A stretch of DNA of 64,000 nt from Branchipolynoe longqiensis. Its lineage: Eukaryota; Annelida; Polychaeta; Phyllodocida; Polynoidae. Of this stretch, positions 63,127 through 64,000 are shown one piece after another (positions within the stretch are counted from its first letter, which is position 1; each line of letters begins with the position of its first letter). Position numbers and translations under genes: made by a program. The notes under the pieces are model-generated. The model worked only from the letters and a program-made list of their open reading frames with translations. It did no database searches and was not told the DNA's origin. The stretch spans positions 28,058,363 to 28,122,362 of the forward strand of contig CM059194.1 in the NCBI GenBank assembly GCA_030323885.1, read 5' to 3'.

Positions 63127-63726
63127 ATTCTTTCCTGCATCACATGCTAGAAGATTTTTGTTTAAACGAAGAAGACATGAGAATAGAGATCCATCCAGAA
63201 AGCAGTCACAATCAGCTGCTGTTGCTACTGCGGGTGTTGCTAATTCCACCACTTTCAAGTGTGGCGAATGTGAAATCACTTTTTCTCACATGGGAGAATT
63301 AATGAGTCATATGAAGATACATAGAATTCGATGTTCTCTATGTTCAGAAATTTTGGAGAATAGTACTATAATAATTCTTAATAGACATATGCGTTTACAT
63401 CATCAACATTATATTTCTACTCCTGAAGCATCATCAGCTTCTTTTTTTCACCACATTTCAGCAGAGATGAAAATGATGAAGATGATAGTGATGATGATGA
63501 AACTAGTAAAATACAGAAAGTTTCAAAGAATAATAATATTACTTGTATAGATTGTGGTAATCGTTTTGCTTCATGGAGTCATTTGATTTCCCATAGAGGT
63601 TTTCATCCTTCAGGAGTCACAACTACACATCAAGAACCATGGGTTACAGCTTTTAACTCCCACCTTGGGGTGAGGGAGGGGAGGTTGATATTCCATTGCA
63701 GATCATGCCTTATATGGAAAATCGCA
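63127..63726 (+). pseudogene. C2H2 zinc-finger coding segment
   Basis: It begins after an acceptor-like TTTATTTTCAG (63116-63126). One frame gives a basic stretch (ARRFLFKRRRHENRDPSRK), then a finger FKCGECEITFSHMGELMSHM-KIH (C-x2-C-x12-H-x3-H) and a second, irregular one (RCSLCSEIL...RHMRLHH). Near 63442-63450, in a run of seven T, the frame must change by one base to continue as an acidic run and a third finger ITCIDCGNRFASWSHLISH-RGFH. It stops at 63736-63738. It could be a real exon with an assembly or sequencing indel, or a pseudogene. I do not recognise the parent gene. Confidence 0.6.
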
Positions 63727-64000
63727 ATACTATTCTAGCTCCTCGCAACATGGGAAGGGTTAGAGGAATCTATAATTTCTCTACAGCTGATTTCACTGGG
63801 CATACTTCACTGACAGAAGAACATCTTTGTTGTATTTAGGAGTTGAAAAAAAAAAAAGGTGAATATCGTTATTTCTCCACTTATTTTATTTAAACAATTT
63901 TTGCCTTTCCCCGCTCGGTTAATAATCATGCTAATCTATTATCATTATTTGTTTACAGCAAATTATTCAGCCGGTGGGTGAGAGTTCCAAATAGTGTCAG

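Larger units (their letters stand above)
62728..63927. repeat. Inverted repeat enclosing the zinc-finger segment
   Basis: Arms of about 70 bp (62728-62797 and 63858-63927, inverted) with about six mismatches, containing GAGCGGGGAAAGG and AAATAACGATATTCACC. The enclosed 1.06 kb carries the zinc-finger coding segment and a (TCTC)n tract. Confidence 0.78.

Overview
The window is eukaryotic, almost certainly from a lophotrochozoan and probably a mollusc (inferred, not proven). The reasons are one spliced animal nuclear gene with GT-AG introns, very high repeat content, several tRNA-derived SINE families of a kind seen in mollusc genomes, and DIRS-like and Gypsy retrotransposons.

The main host gene is on the minus strand, 58222 down to 32233. 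It encodes an Acinus (ACIN1) orthologue. I could chain 17 coding exons with GT-AG borders and matching phases. They sum to 2760 nt including the stop, or 919 residues, with an N-terminal SAP domain, a long RS/SP-rich middle, an RRM, an Arg/Glu-rich linker and the RNPS1-SAP18-binding (RSB) motif. Acinus is the scaffold of the ASAP complex and works in splicing and apoptotic chromatin condensation. The RRM exon junction reads DEVD, at the place where vertebrate Acinus has its caspase-3 site.

Layout: 1-5.3 kb holds TIR elements, including one with a 1.7 kb microsatellite palindrome, a cluster of TTAA-joined MITEs, a SINE and a pogo-like MITE. 6.7-13.45 kb (minus) is a DIRS/Ngaro-like tyrosine-recombinase retrotransposon with A1-ORFs-B1-A2-B2 split direct repeats. 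14.9-19.7 kb (plus) is a second, very GC-rich DIRS-like element with frameshifts. It abuts a 5'-truncated Gypsy element (19.68-24.07 kb) whose integrase is broken by a small TTAA-flanked insert. 24.2-29.5 kb is a patchwork of TIR elements and SINEs, and 29.5-32.2 kb is intergenic with little in it. 32.2-58.2 kb is Acinus, its introns filled with SINEs, minisatellites, a 5S rRNA-like pseudogene and foldback elements. 58.2-64 kb is AT-rich and contains two degenerate copies of a C2H2 zinc-finger coding segment.

The most unusual signal is a set of non-autonomous TIR elements flanked by TTAA. Three of them share the ends (G)GCCCTGTCACA-like and a central TTTTG(T/C)GCA...CAAAA palindrome. Between these fixed points each is built from its own short motif, repeated in both orientations and also present in its TIR. 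No transposase for them is in the window.
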